A stretch of DNA of 64,000 nt from Arthrobacter zhaoxinii (GTDB taxonomy: Bacteria > Actinomycetota > Actinomycetes > Actinomycetales > Micrococcaceae): contig NZ_CP104275.1 of assembly GCF_025244925.1 (NCBI RefSeq), positions 1,426,001 to 1,490,000 of the forward strand. Direction: 5' to 3'. The notes beneath the pieces are model-generated. The model did no database searches and was not told the origin of the DNA. It was given only the letters and a program-made list of their open reading frames with translations. The position numbers were made by a program, and so were the translations under genes. Shown in pieces: positions 37,213-45,194 of this stretch; the stretch's first letter is position 1; every line of letters starts with the position of its first letter.

Positions 37213-39033
37213 CTAGTTCACCCGCACCGTCATCATGCCCTTCGGATTACTGTTCACCACGGTAATCTTCGTCCCCGTTCCGGCCACCACCACGCTCGCC
37301 TGCGGATTCGCGGGATCGTAGTAGGCGTTCGGATTGGTGTCATCGAACACCGGCACGCCGGGGCGGGACGGTGCGCTCAGCGTGGTCATTCCGGTGGCGG
37401 TTTCCCGGTGCAGCAGGATCGGATCCGTGGCCTCCTTGCCGAAGGTTGCATCGAAACTCTGGATGCGGTTACGGGCGATGGCGCCGTCGGACCACCGCAG
37501 GGTCTGCGGATGCGAGTCAACCGGCAGGACGAGGCCGGAACCCGGGTGCTGGCGGGTGTTGTTGTTCCGCTGTCCTGCATTCCAGTACGTGATCAGCAGG
37601 CCGTCCTGGTACGGGTAATGCTCCACCCGGTCCGGGGCGCTGACCCCCCAGCCGAAGTTGTACGGGCCGGTCCGCAGCGTGTCGTCATAGCCCACGTACT
37701 GCCGGTTTTCCGCGATGTAGTAACGGCCGTTTCCTGCAGCATCCCGGGGCAGAGTGACCACCAGAGCCTGCTGTTTCTTGGTTGCGTGGAAGGACGGGCC
37801 GAGCTTGTGGGTGGACTTTGAACCGGCTGTCGCCGTGTCGTAGTCCAGCCAGCCGAGCTGCAGCTTTTCCCAAGCCCCCATGTGGTTCGGTGTGGTGCCG
37901 ATTGTTCCGTTGCCGTGGCCCAGCCAGGAACCGGAACTCATGAGTGTCCAGAATCCGGTGCTGTTTTCGCCGCCGCTGGTGTCGTAGAGATCCGGAAGTC
38001 CGAGGTCATGGGCGTACTCGTGTGCGAAGACGCCGAGGCCGCCGTTTTCCGGTTCCGTGGTGTAGTCGCGGATCCAGACCTTCGAATCGCCGATCCGGAT
38101 GCCGCCGAACGGGTTGGTAGCGGGTCCCTGCGTGCCGGCGCCGGCCTGGCCTACTGCCCAGCGGTGGGCCCAGATGGTCGACGTCGGAGCGCCGGCCTCC
38201 TCGCCCTCGCCTGCATGGATGGCCTGGAAATGGTCGATGTAGCCGTCGGGTTCATCGAAGTTGCCGTTGTTGTTGTAGTCGTAGCGGTCCCACTGGTCGA
38301 AGCCGGCCAGATAGGCGTCAATGTCGGCAGGGCTCTTGCCCGCCGCGATCTGCGCCTCGTACCAGGCGTCGGCGGCGTCCTGTACGAAGCGGGTCATGTC
38401 CTCCTGGCTCTCGGTCTCTCCGTAGCTGGCGGAGTTGTAGGGGACCGTGACCCAGTCGCTGACGTCGCCGTCGACCGTATAGCGGCCGCTGGACATTTCC
38501 TCATACAGGGTCTTCAGCGACTCTTCCTGCGGATCGAAGAACATATCCAGGTAGTGCTGCCGGTCAAACTCGGGCTCCCAGTACGTTGAGTTGTCCGTGG
38601 CGCGGTTGGGCTGGGGGATCTCGTTGTGCTGCGGCCCTGCAGGCGCAGCCGGGAACCGCGGATCCACCTGGTCGCCGAAGCCGATGAGGAAGGACAGGAT
38701 CTGGTCGCTGTCCTCCAACCCGTACTCGGCCCACTGGCCCGGTGCCACCTGTACGGACTTGGAACCGCCGCGGGCCTGCACGGGCGCTTCACCGCGGACA
38801 ACTTTCTCAATGGCCTGCTGGTTCAGCTGGCGGCGTTCGTCGGCTGCCGGATCGGAACGGTCGTCGGATTTGGCGGCGTTCCTGTCCGACCCCGGTGCCC
38901 CGGAGAACCCGCTGGGTGTCGGCGCAGGCTTGGCGGGGGCGGCAACGGCCGCCACCGGGGAGAGGACAACGGCGCTGCCGATGGCCAGCACCAATGCGCA
39001 CCGGAGTCTCCGGTGTCTGATGTCAATTTTCAA
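37213..39033 (-). CDS. secreted immune inhibitor A-type metalloprotease (peptidase M6)
   Basis: A 606-residue secreted zinc protease. The signal peptide covers about residues 1-32 (hydrophobic core ALVLAIGSAVVLSPV, cleavage near AVAA). A pro-region follows. The catalytic zincin motif is HEYAHDLGLPDLYD (about 340-353). An acidic loop with DYNNNGNFDEPDG looks calcium-binding. The family degrades host or environmental proteins. There is no LPXTG anchor, so the enzyme should be released. I start it at TTG 39033, with AAGGGGAAG just upstream. It is divergent from the secreted 5'-nucleotidase gene across about 200 bases. Confidence 0.92.
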   Translation of the reverse strand: MKIDIRHRRLRCALVLAIGSAVVLSPVAAVAAPAKPAPTPSGFSGAPGSDRNAAKSDDRSDPAADERRQLNQQAIEKVVRGEAPVQARGGSKSVQVAPGQWAEYGLEDSDQILSFLIGFGDQVDPRFPAAPAGPQHNEIPQPNRATDNSTYWEPEFDRQHYLDMFFDPQEESLKTLYEEMSSGRYTVDGDVSDWVTVPYNSASYGETESQEDMTRFVQDAADAWYEAQIAAGKSPADIDAYLAGFDQWDRYDYNNNGNFDEPDGYIDHFQAIHAGEGEEAGAPTSTIWAHRWAVGQAGAGTQGPATNPFGGIRIGDSKVWIRDYTTEPENGGLGVFAHEYAHDLGLPDLYDTSGGENSTGFWTLMSSGSWLGHGNGTIGTTPNHMGAWEKLQLGWLDYDTATAGSKSTHKLGPSFHATKKQQALVVTLPRDAAGNGRYYIAENRQYVGYDDTLRTGPYNFGWGVSAPDRVEHYPYQDGLLITYWNAGQRNNNTRQHPGSGLVLPVDSHPQTLRWSDGAIARNRIQSFDATFGKEATDPILLHRETATGMTTLSAPSRPGVPVFDDTNPNAYYDPANPQASVVVAGTGTKITVVNSNPKGMMTVRVN

Positions 39034-39234
39034 AGCTTCCCCTTAGTGCAGCGTGTGAGTGAGGTGGGATTACGCTACATTTTCCGGTCGGCTGTGACAC
39101 GCGACATGTCGGTCCTTTTTTCTTTATTACGAAGAGCGGAAGCGAAAGAACGCCGGGGCCTTCCGAAACGGTCCCTTACCCTGTAAGGGTGCCTAAGGTC
39201 ACATTTTCCGCACTATGAGGAGTTGTTGCAATTG

Positions 39235-41028
39235 ATGCATTCATCCGCCCGACGCCGGGGTGCTGCCACCGCAGTCACCGCAGCCGTGGCAGTTACACTC
39301 GTGTCGATGACACCCGCAGCGGCCGCGCCGCCGGAGCATGCCGGCAAGGACCAGAAAACCAGCGTCACGGTTATGGGAACCTCGGACATGCACGGCTATG
39401 TCGAGAACTGGGACTATTTCAACGACGCCGAATATGACGACGCCGCGCACAACGATGTGGGATTGGCGAAGATCTCCACCCTGGTGGATTCGGTACGGGC
39501 CGACCGGGGACCGGAATCCACCATGCTGATCGACGCCGGCGACACCATTCAGGGCACGTCCCTGACCGATTACTTCGCCAACACGGAGCCGATCACCGAA
39601 ACAGGGGAAATCCATCCCATGGCCGCGGCCATGAATTCCATGGACTACGACGCCGCTGCGCTGGGTAACCACGAATTCAACTACGGCCTCGAAATGCTGC
39701 GGAAATTCGAGTCCCAGCTGAACTTCCCGCTGCTCGGGGCCAACGCCGTGGACTCCGCAACGGACAAGCCGGCCTTTACCCCGTACATCATCAAGACCGT
39801 CGCGACCAAGGGCAACAAACCCGTAAAGGTGGGAATCCTGGGCCTCACCAATCCCGGCGTAGCCATCTGGGACAAGAACAATGTTGACGGGAAGCTCGAA
39901 TTCCCCGGCATCGTGGAGCAGGCACAGAAGTATGTGCCGGAAATGAAGGCCCGCGGCGCCGACGTCGTGGTGGTCAGCTCGCACTCCGGCACCTCGGGAA
40001 CCTCGTCCTACGGGGACGAGCTGCCCCTGGAGAACGCCTCCACCCAGCTGGCGGAAACCGTGCCCGGCATCGACGCAGTCCTGGTGGGGCATGCCCACCA
40101 GGAAATCCCGGAACGCTTCGTGACCAACAAAACCACCGGCGAGCAGGTCCTGCTGACCGAGCCGTTGAACTGGGGCATGCGCCTGTCCGTCATGGATTTT
40201 GAACTGACCAAGACCCGCGGCCAGTGGGACGTGACGTCGGCGTCGGCGTCGCTGTTGAATGCGAACACCGTCGAGGCGGACCCTGTGGTCTCCAAATTGG
40301 TTGCCGAACAGCACCAGCGGGTCATCGATTACGTCAATACCCCGGTCGGCACCGCCACCGAGTCAATGCCCGCAGAGGAGTCCCGGTACCGTGACACCGC
40401 CGTCATGGACTTCGTGAATCACGTCCAGGCCTCTGCCGTGGACCGGGCGCTCGACGGCGGCCCTAACGCCGACCTTCCGGTGCTCTCGCTGGTGGCGCCC
40501 TTCAGCCGCACTGCGGAAATCCCCGCCGGTCCGGTGACCATCCGCGATCTGGCCGGACTGTACGTTTTCCCGAACACCCTCTTCGGCGTGGAAATGACGG
40601 GTGCACAGGTGAAGGAGTACCTGGAGTACTCGGCGAAGTACTTCGCGCAGACCGCCCCCGGCGCCCCGGTGGATCCGGCCACGCTGACCAACGCCAACGG
40701 CACCCCCGACTACAACTACGACATGATGTCCGGCGTCGACTATGACATCGACATCAGCCGCCCGGTGGGGGAGCGCATCGTCAACCTGAGCTTCAACGGT
40801 GCTCCGGTGGATCCGGCCCAGCGGTTTGCCGTGGCAACCAACAACTACCGGCAGTCCGGCGGCGGCAACTTCCCGCACATCTCGAGTGCGCCGGTGCTGG
40901 TCAACCAGCAGACGGAAATCCGCCAGCTGCTCATTGACTACGTAGTGGCCCAGGGAGCGGTGGATCCGGCGGACTTCGCCGAGAACAACTGGCGTCTGGT
41001 ACGCAGCGGCGTGCCTGTCTTCGAATAG
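39235..41028 (+). CDS. secreted 5'-nucleotidase / 2',3'-cyclic phosphodiesterase
   Basis: A 597-residue exported metallophosphatase that recovers phosphate and nucleosides from nucleotides. After a signal peptide (about 1-32, ending PAAAA) comes the metallophosphoesterase domain: SDMHGY, DAGDTIQGT, ALGNHEFNYG, SSHSGTSG, VGHAHQ. The C-terminal 5'-nucleotidase domain (about 350-560) includes FPNTLFGVEMTG and NNYRQSGGGNF. There is no wall anchor. GAGGAG lies about 12 bases before ATG 39235. A TTG at 39232 is equally possible and changes one residue. A hairpin terminator follows. Confidence 0.93.
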   Translation: MHSSARRRGAATAVTAAVAVTLVSMTPAAAAPPEHAGKDQKTSVTVMGTSDMHGYVENWDYFNDAEYDDAAHNDVGLAKISTLVDSVRADRGPESTMLIDAGDTIQGTSLTDYFANTEPITETGEIHPMAAAMNSMDYDAAALGNHEFNYGLEMLRKFESQLNFPLLGANAVDSATDKPAFTPYIIKTVATKGNKPVKVGILGLTNPGVAIWDKNNVDGKLEFPGIVEQAQKYVPEMKARGADVVVVSSHSGTSGTSSYGDELPLENASTQLAETVPGIDAVLVGHAHQEIPERFVTNKTTGEQVLLTEPLNWGMRLSVMDFELTKTRGQWDVTSASASLLNANTVEADPVVSKLVAEQHQRVIDYVNTPVGTATESMPAEESRYRDTAVMDFVNHVQASAVDRALDGGPNADLPVLSLVAPFSRTAEIPAGPVTIRDLAGLYVFPNTLFGVEMTGAQVKEYLEYSAKYFAQTAPGAPVDPATLTNANGTPDYNYDMMSGVDYDIDISRPVGERIVNLSFNGAPVDPAQRFAVATNNYRQSGGGNFPHISSAPVLVNQQTEIRQLLIDYVVAQGAVDPADFAENNWRLVRSGVPVFE

Positions 41029-41058
41029 CAGCCCAAGGGCCGGCGGCAGTGCGCTATG

Positions 41059-41094
41059 CCGGGATGACCGGACCGGACCGGCCGGTGATCCCGG
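41059..41094 (+). terminator. hairpin terminator after the nucleotidase gene
   Basis: CCGGGAT (41059-41065) pairs with ATCCCGG (41088-41094) and, inside, ACCGG with CCGGT across a G/G mismatch. It lies 30 bases after the stop and has no T-run. Confidence 0.6.
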
Positions 41095-41213
41095 CGGTCC
41101 CGGGCCGAAATAGACAGTACGCTTAGGAAATCCGGCGCGTCTTGTCTAGGATTGATGGCAGAACGAATTGCGGGAGTACCCGCAGCGTGCACCGCTACGA
41201 AGGGACCAGAACC

Positions 41214-41489
41214 ATGGGAATCATCGGATTCATCATTGCAGGGCTTATTATCGGAGCCCTTGCGCGGCTGATCAAGCCGGGCCGCCAGAACCTGGGCATG
41301 GTTGCGACCCTGCTGCTGGGCTTGGTCGGCTCCGTGATCGGCGGAGTGATTGCCAGCCTGCTGGGCACCGGTGACATCGGAGAGCTCAATGTCATTGGAT
41401 TCATTGTCGCCGTTATCGCCGCGGTCCTGCTGATCGGCGTTGCCGAAGGTATTGCCGGCCGCGGTAAGGGTAACCAGGTCCGCCGCTAG
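41214..41489 (+). CDS. GlsB/YeaQ/YmgE family stress-response membrane protein
   Basis: A 91-residue, very hydrophobic protein with three transmembrane segments and the family pattern GFIIAGLIIGALARLIKPG, LLGLVGSVIGGVIASLLG, IGFIVAVIAAVLLI. Relatives are induced in stationary phase or by envelope stress; the molecular role is unknown. ATG 41214 has AAGGGA nine bases upstream. A TAGGAT hexamer near 41145 could be its -10 box. It is monocistronic, with a terminator directly after it. Confidence 0.9.
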   Translation: MGIIGFIIAGLIIGALARLIKPGRQNLGMVATLLLGLVGSVIGGVIASLLGTGDIGELNVIGFIVAVIAAVLLIGVAEGIAGRGKGNQVRR

Positions 41490-41509
41490 ACCCGCACCTT
41501 TAACTAAGC

Positions 41510-41552
41510 CGTCCCGGCACTCGACGCGTAGTACGCGACGGGTGCCGGGACG
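41510..41552 (+). terminator. terminator after the GlsB/YeaQ-type gene
   Basis: CGTCCCGGCAC (41510-41520) pairs with GTGCCGGGACG (41542-41552), an 11-bp perfect stem. The loop itself can fold (GCG/CGC). CTTTGTGT follows. Confidence 0.8.
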
Positions 41553-41621
41553 CTTTGTGTCAGGGGCCGTTTTTGCCTGGGACTGCCGTTTGTCCCGGTG
41601 GTGCTCCGGCAGCGTTTGTGC

Positions 41622-41864
41622 TCAGGCGGGGATCGGGGCCGCGCTCTGCTCCTGCACATCCGAAGCGGTCATCGTATCAGCCGCAGCGGACTGCCGGTCT
41701 TCAATTTCCGTCTGGATGGAAAGATAGAACGCGAAGAGCCCTTCAACGATGGGGCCGTCTTCAAGCTGGGTGAACACCTGATCACACAGGGACTCAAGGG
41801 TACTGTCCGTCATGGCAGAGAAATCCGGGAAGATATCCACGGAGATAATGGGGCGCGGGGGCAT
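41622..41864 (-). CDS. small hypothetical protein
   Basis: An 80-residue acidic protein starting MPPRPIISVDIFPDFSAMTD and continuing QVFTQLEDGPIVEGLFAFYLS; no signal or membrane segment. I do not recognise the family, but the compact hydrophobic pattern and codon use look real. ATG 41864 has TAAGGAC upstream. An in-frame extension to 41909 is possible but lacks a ribosome site. It lies between the GlsB-type gene (convergent) and a GNAT gene. Confidence 0.6.
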   Translation of the reverse strand: MPPRPIISVDIFPDFSAMTDSTLESLCDQVFTQLEDGPIVEGLFAFYLSIQTEIEDRQSAAADTMTASDVQEQSAAPIPA

Positions 41865-41984
41865 ATGTGTCCTTAGAGAGGAAACCAAGGCCCGCGTCTG
41901 AACCAGCATCTACGATAGCGCCTTCCATGGTGAAAGCAAACACGGCGTTTTGACGCCCCCGCGGGCTGGCCCCGCGGGCAAGTC

Positions 41985-42004
41985 GCCGCCGCCTCTCCGG
42001 CGGC
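41985..42004 (-). terminator. hairpin after GNAT gene
   Basis: GCCGCC (41985-41990) pairs with GGCGGC (41999-42004), ending directly at the GNAT stop codon. A second GC-rich inverted repeat (CCCGCGGG twice, 41958-41978) lies just beyond. This probably ends the minus-strand transcript. Confidence 0.5.
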
Positions 42005-42427
42005 CTAGTCGAACCGGACGAAGGCGTTCATCGGCCCGGCGGGAAACGCCGTCGACTGGGTGAACCCGAGCGCCTCGTAGAAAGCCTTCTGCCCGGATTC
42101 ATCATCCGTGAGCAGCACCTTCTGGCGCACGGCGGGATAGGGCCGCAGTGCCGCGGATACCAGCGCCCCGCCGATGCCGGACCGCTGGAACCCGGGATGA
42201 ACCAGGATGTCCTGCAGGTAGCAGATGGTGTGGCCGTCGGAAATAACCCGTGCCAGTCCAATCAGCCGTCCGTCTTCGCGCGCCACCGCGACCGTCGAAG
42301 AACCCGACAGCGCCTGCAGCAGCCTCTGCGGGTCATCGGTGTAGGCGGTCCAGCCCACAGCCGAGTAGAGGTCCACGACATCGGAGACGGAAAGCTCGCC
42401 GGCAGCGGCGTAGGAATATTCGATCAT
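42005..42427 (-). CDS. GNAT acetyltransferase
   Basis: A 140-residue acetyltransferase. Core motif: YLQDILVHPGFQRSGIGGALVSAAL with the CoA loop QRSGIGG, followed by VLLTDDESGQKAFYEALGF. This is the short Acetyltransf_1 type that usually modifies amines of small molecules or proteins. ATG 42427 starts it. It is divergent from the DinB gene. Confidence 0.87.
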   Translation of the reverse strand: MIEYSYAAAGELSVSDVVDLYSAVGWTAYTDDPQRLLQALSGSSTVAVAREDGRLIGLARVISDGHTICYLQDILVHPGFQRSGIGGALVSAALRPYPAVRQKVLLTDDESGQKAFYEALGFTQSTAFPAGPMNAFVRFD

Positions 42428-42520
42428 CGGCCCAGCCTAAACGGGCTGCTGCGTCAGGGCCCCGATGCCGGATGCGTGCCGTGCCGCGGATTCCCGTTCG
42501 CTGGCGGTTAGATTAGCCGC

Positions 42521-43021
42521 ATGCAAACAGACACTCGAGTAGAGCCGCCCGAGGCGGCCGGAGAACGGGAGACCCTGACCGGTTTCCTGGACTACTTCCG
42601 GGCCACGGTGCATCTGAAGGCGGCAGGACTCAGCGACGCCGACGGCGCCAAGCAGCTGCTGCCCTCCCTGACCACGGTCTCCGGACTCGTTCAGCACTTG
42701 ACCGACGTCGAGCGGTTCTGGTTTCAGGGCCGGATGGACGGGCAGCCGGGAGTGCGGACTCGATGGTCAGAAGAGGACCCGGACGGCGAGTTCCGCGTCT
42801 CCGAATCAGACAGCCTGGCCGGGCTGCTGGCCGACTATGACGCTGCCTGCCGCCGGTCCCGCGACGTGCTGGCGCGGTACGACCTGGAGGACCGCTGCCG
42901 GGGCGGCAACGGTGGACAGAGCGTGCGCTGGGTGCTGGTGCACATGATTGAGGAAACCGGCCGGCACTGCGGCCACCTGGATATTCTGCGTGAGCTGCTG
43001 GACGGCTCCACCGGAGACTAG
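42521..43021 (+). CDS. DinB family protein (DUF664-type)
   Basis: A 166-residue four-helix-bundle protein. The metal-binding histidines fit SGLVQHLTDVERFWF (first) and VLVHMIEETGRHCGHLDILREL (second and third), as in DinB/mycothiol-dependent transferases. In actinobacteria such proteins are putative thiol-S-transferases. No damage-inducible box was identified. ATG 42521. It overlaps the convergent GNAT gene by 4 bases at its 3' end. Confidence 0.88.
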   Translation: MQTDTRVEPPEAAGERETLTGFLDYFRATVHLKAAGLSDADGAKQLLPSLTTVSGLVQHLTDVERFWFQGRMDGQPGVRTRWSEEDPDGEFRVSESDSLAGLLADYDAACRRSRDVLARYDLEDRCRGGNGGQSVRWVLVHMIEETGRHCGHLDILRELLDGSTGD

Positions 43022-43557
43022 ACCGGCAGGCCGGGCGCGGCGGACCGGGTCCAGTAAAGCATCTTTACCAGCACACCGCGCTGGCGCTGGCGTTCAGTCC
43101 GCAGGGGATGGAAACCGGCGCGCCGGGCAACCGCCTCGCTCAGGCTGTTTCCGTAAATGGTGCGCAGTGCGACCTCGGGAAAACCGCTGTCTAAGGCCCA
43201 GTCGCTGAGTACGCGCGTCGCGGCAGTGGCGGCCCCGCGGCCGCGCCCGAAGGGCAACAGCGCGTACATGAGTTCCGGCGTGCCGTCCCTGGTGGAGGAG
43301 ATTCCTGCTGTCCCCAATACCTCTTCGCCCTCGCGCAGCGAGTACCGGGCCAGGAGGCTCTCGCCGCGAGCTTCCGCCGCACGGTTCATACGGTAGCGGG
43401 CGCGGTCGTCGCTGAGGTCCGGCGGGAACAGCGTCCAGCGGATGACGTCGTCGTCCCTCGACAGAGCCTGCTCCAGGCGCCAGTCCGCTGCCGTCAGGAT
43501 GCGAAGGGTGAACCTCCCCGCCTGGAGCGTGTCCGGGGTGGGGGTCAGAAGAGGCAT
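43018..43557 (-). CDS. GNAT acetyltransferase, RimJ-like
   Basis: A 179-residue acetyltransferase: LQAGRFTLRILTAADW at the start, the CoA loop LLPFGRGRGAATAATRVL, and the closing segment VALRTIYGNSLSEAVARRAGFHPL. I prefer ATG 43557; the frame extends five codons further to 43572. It converges on the DinB gene with a 4-base overlap. The substrate is unknown. Confidence 0.83.
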   Translation of the reverse strand: MPLLTPTPDTLQAGRFTLRILTAADWRLEQALSRDDDVIRWTLFPPDLSDDRARYRMNRAAEARGESLLARYSLREGEEVLGTAGISSTRDGTPELMYALLPFGRGRGAATAATRVLSDWALDSGFPEVALRTIYGNSLSEAVARRAGFHPLRTERQRQRGVLVKMLYWTRSAAPGLPV

Positions 43558-43613
43558 GCGCCATTGTTGCATTCACGGGGCAGCCGCCCCAACCCCCTCT
43601 CGGCCTCCGCGCA

Positions 43614-44039
43614 TCAGGCCACCGGAAATGCTTCCAGGAGGGTCTTCAGGCCCGCGTAGATACCCGGCGTGTCGTGGTCCACCGAAATGGCGGAGGCCCC
43701 GTGCAGCCCGCTGATACTGACGGTGAGGTCGCACCCGTCTCCGGCCTGCTCCAAGAAGTATTCCAGGACCCCGGGAGCTTCGCGGGCCACCGTTCCATCC
43801 CACTGCGGGTTGAAGGTGAGGGTCAGGCGTACCGGCGCTTCAACCGCCAGTACCGTTCCGGTGATCTGGTCCTCACCGGTGATGCGGAAGGCATAGGAAC
43901 TGCCTTCGGTCACTGAGCCGGACAGGACGGAGTCCCACATCCAGGGCCGGGGGACATCAACGGCCGTCAGCTCCGCCCAGAGACGGGCCGGGGAAGCGGC
44001 AATGTGCGTGCGGTACACCGTGGACGGTGTTTCGTGCAT
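43614..44039 (-). CDS. SRPBCC family protein (polyketide cyclase/dehydrase-like)
   Basis: A 141-residue hydrophobic-ligand-binding domain protein. It opens TVYRTHIAASPARLWAELT and contains the sheet-rich YAFRITGEDQITGTVLAVEAPVRLTLTF and LEYFLEQAGDGCDLTVSI, then a long C-terminal helix ending LKTLLEAFPV. This is the START-like/AHSA1-like fold; the ligand is unknown. ATG 44039. It is divergent from a GNAT gene across a 61-base gap containing a palindrome. Confidence 0.83.
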   Translation of the reverse strand: MHETPSTVYRTHIAASPARLWAELTAVDVPRPWMWDSVLSGSVTEGSSYAFRITGEDQITGTVLAVEAPVRLTLTFNPQWDGTVAREAPGVLEYFLEQAGDGCDLTVSISGLHGASAISVDHDTPGIYAGLKTLLEAFPVA

Positions 44040-44061
44040 AGCGAACCCTCTTTCCGGAAGG

Positions 44062-44081
44062 ACGGCACTTCGAGGTGCCGT
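44062..44081. promoter_or_regulatory. palindrome between divergent SRPBCC and GNAT genes
   Basis: ACGGCAC-TTCGAG-GTGCCGT, 7-bp perfect arms with a 6-base spacer, lies in the 61-base divergent gap. It could be a shared operator or an RNA hairpin. A GATAAT hexamer at 44089-44094 lies 6 bases before the GNAT start and would give an almost leaderless transcript. Confidence 0.4.
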
Positions 44082-44100
44082 AGCGGACGATAATGCATGC

Positions 44101-44589
44101 ATGTCCGAACTGCCATCCCTCCGCAGACGTTGCGGCTCCGACGTCGACACCGTGATCAGCTGGATCCCCGACGAAGCCGCGCTTTTGATGTTTACCGGCC
44201 CGCGGATGGCATGGCCGCCGACGAGGGGCCAGTTCGAGGAACTGGCGGCCGTGCCCGGACTTACCGCATGGGTGATGGATGCCGCGCCTGGTTCCGGGCA
44301 GGTGCTGGGACACGCGGAACTTTGCCTGCGGGGCGGACACGCGCATATTGCCCGGGTCATCGTTGATCCGCTGCTCCGCGGGCGGGGCCTTTCGCAGCAG
44401 CTGATGCGGCTGGTCCTGGAACGGGCGCGCGCCGGGGGTGCCGGGACCGCAGGGCTGCGGGTCACCAAAGGGAACACGGTAGCCCTGCGGGCGTATCGGC
44501 GGCTGGGATTCGGAATCGATCCGCGCGGGGAGACCGCGGATGCGCTGGTGCTTGGACTCGACCTGGGGCAGCCGGCAGCTAAGGCCTAG
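44101..44589 (+). CDS. GNAT acetyltransferase
   Basis: A 162-residue acetyltransferase with the CoA loop HIARVIVDPLLRGRGLSQQL and the typical LRVTKGNTVALRAYRRLGFG near the end. ATG 44101 starts it; there is no ribosome site, so initiation may be leaderless. It converges on and overlaps the next gene by 11 bases. It is one of five GNAT genes within 10 kb. Confidence 0.85.
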   Translation: MSELPSLRRRCGSDVDTVISWIPDEAALLMFTGPRMAWPPTRGQFEELAAVPGLTAWVMDAAPGSGQVLGHAELCLRGGHAHIARVIVDPLLRGRGLSQQLMRLVLERARAGGAGTAGLRVTKGNTVALRAYRRLGFGIDPRGETADALVLGLDLGQPAAKA

Positions 44590-45136
44590 CCGCCGGTACC
44601 GTCCCGTGCACGACGGCACGGGCAGCATCCAGGTACCTCGACGGTGCAGCTATTTCCACTACCGCTCCGTCGGCGGAGTACCGCGCAACCGGGTATGCGA
44701 ATCCGAACCGGAGCACCTCCGGCAGGGAAGGATCACGCCGGGACACCTCGACCGGATTCTCCAACTGCACCAGGCCCTCCTCGATGGGTTCATCCCACGT
44801 CAGGTGGGAGGCCGGTGGCCGGTCCGCCGCATGACCTGTGATGCTCAATCGATGGTGATAGGGGATGACCGTGGCGCTTTTCCAGCGGCCGGAGAGCCCG
44901 GCGCCTCCGCCCGGTACTTCCCGAAGCAGGCAGGCGAACTCGCAGCGTTCCCGGAAACGTGCCTTCGACCGCCGGGTGCCGGCACGGAGCGCCAGCACGA
45001 AGACCAGGAACTGCAACGGAATGAACCAGTACCTTTCCGTCAGGAACGGGAGGCCTGGTTCCACGAAAGCTCCGAACAACACGGCAAAAATCAGCCCGTG
45101 GACTGCGAAGGTAAGGAGAGCATTTCGACTGGGCAC
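44579..45136 (-). CDS. membrane-anchored hypothetical protein
   Basis: A 185-residue protein. Two hydrophobic segments (residues about 6-26 and 37-52) form an N-terminal membrane hairpin. A soluble C-terminal domain follows with no motif I recognise; it contains paired tryptophan/proline patterns such as HLTWDEPIEEGLVQLENPVE. The start is GTG 45136. It overlaps the convergent GNAT gene by 11 bases and lies 58 bases after RNase D on the same strand, but the connection is unclear. Confidence 0.65.
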   Translation of the reverse strand: MPSRNALLTFAVHGLIFAVLFGAFVEPGLPFLTERYWFIPLQFLVFVLALRAGTRRSKARFRERCEFACLLREVPGGGAGLSGRWKSATVIPYHHRLSITGHAADRPPASHLTWDEPIEEGLVQLENPVEVSRRDPSLPEVLRFGFAYPVARYSADGAVVEIAAPSRYLDAARAVVHGTVPAARP

Positions 45137-45194
45137 GGGCCGATCCCAGCAGGCAGCCGGCCCGCTGTCAATGAGTGGCTGCGGCTCTGCGCGG

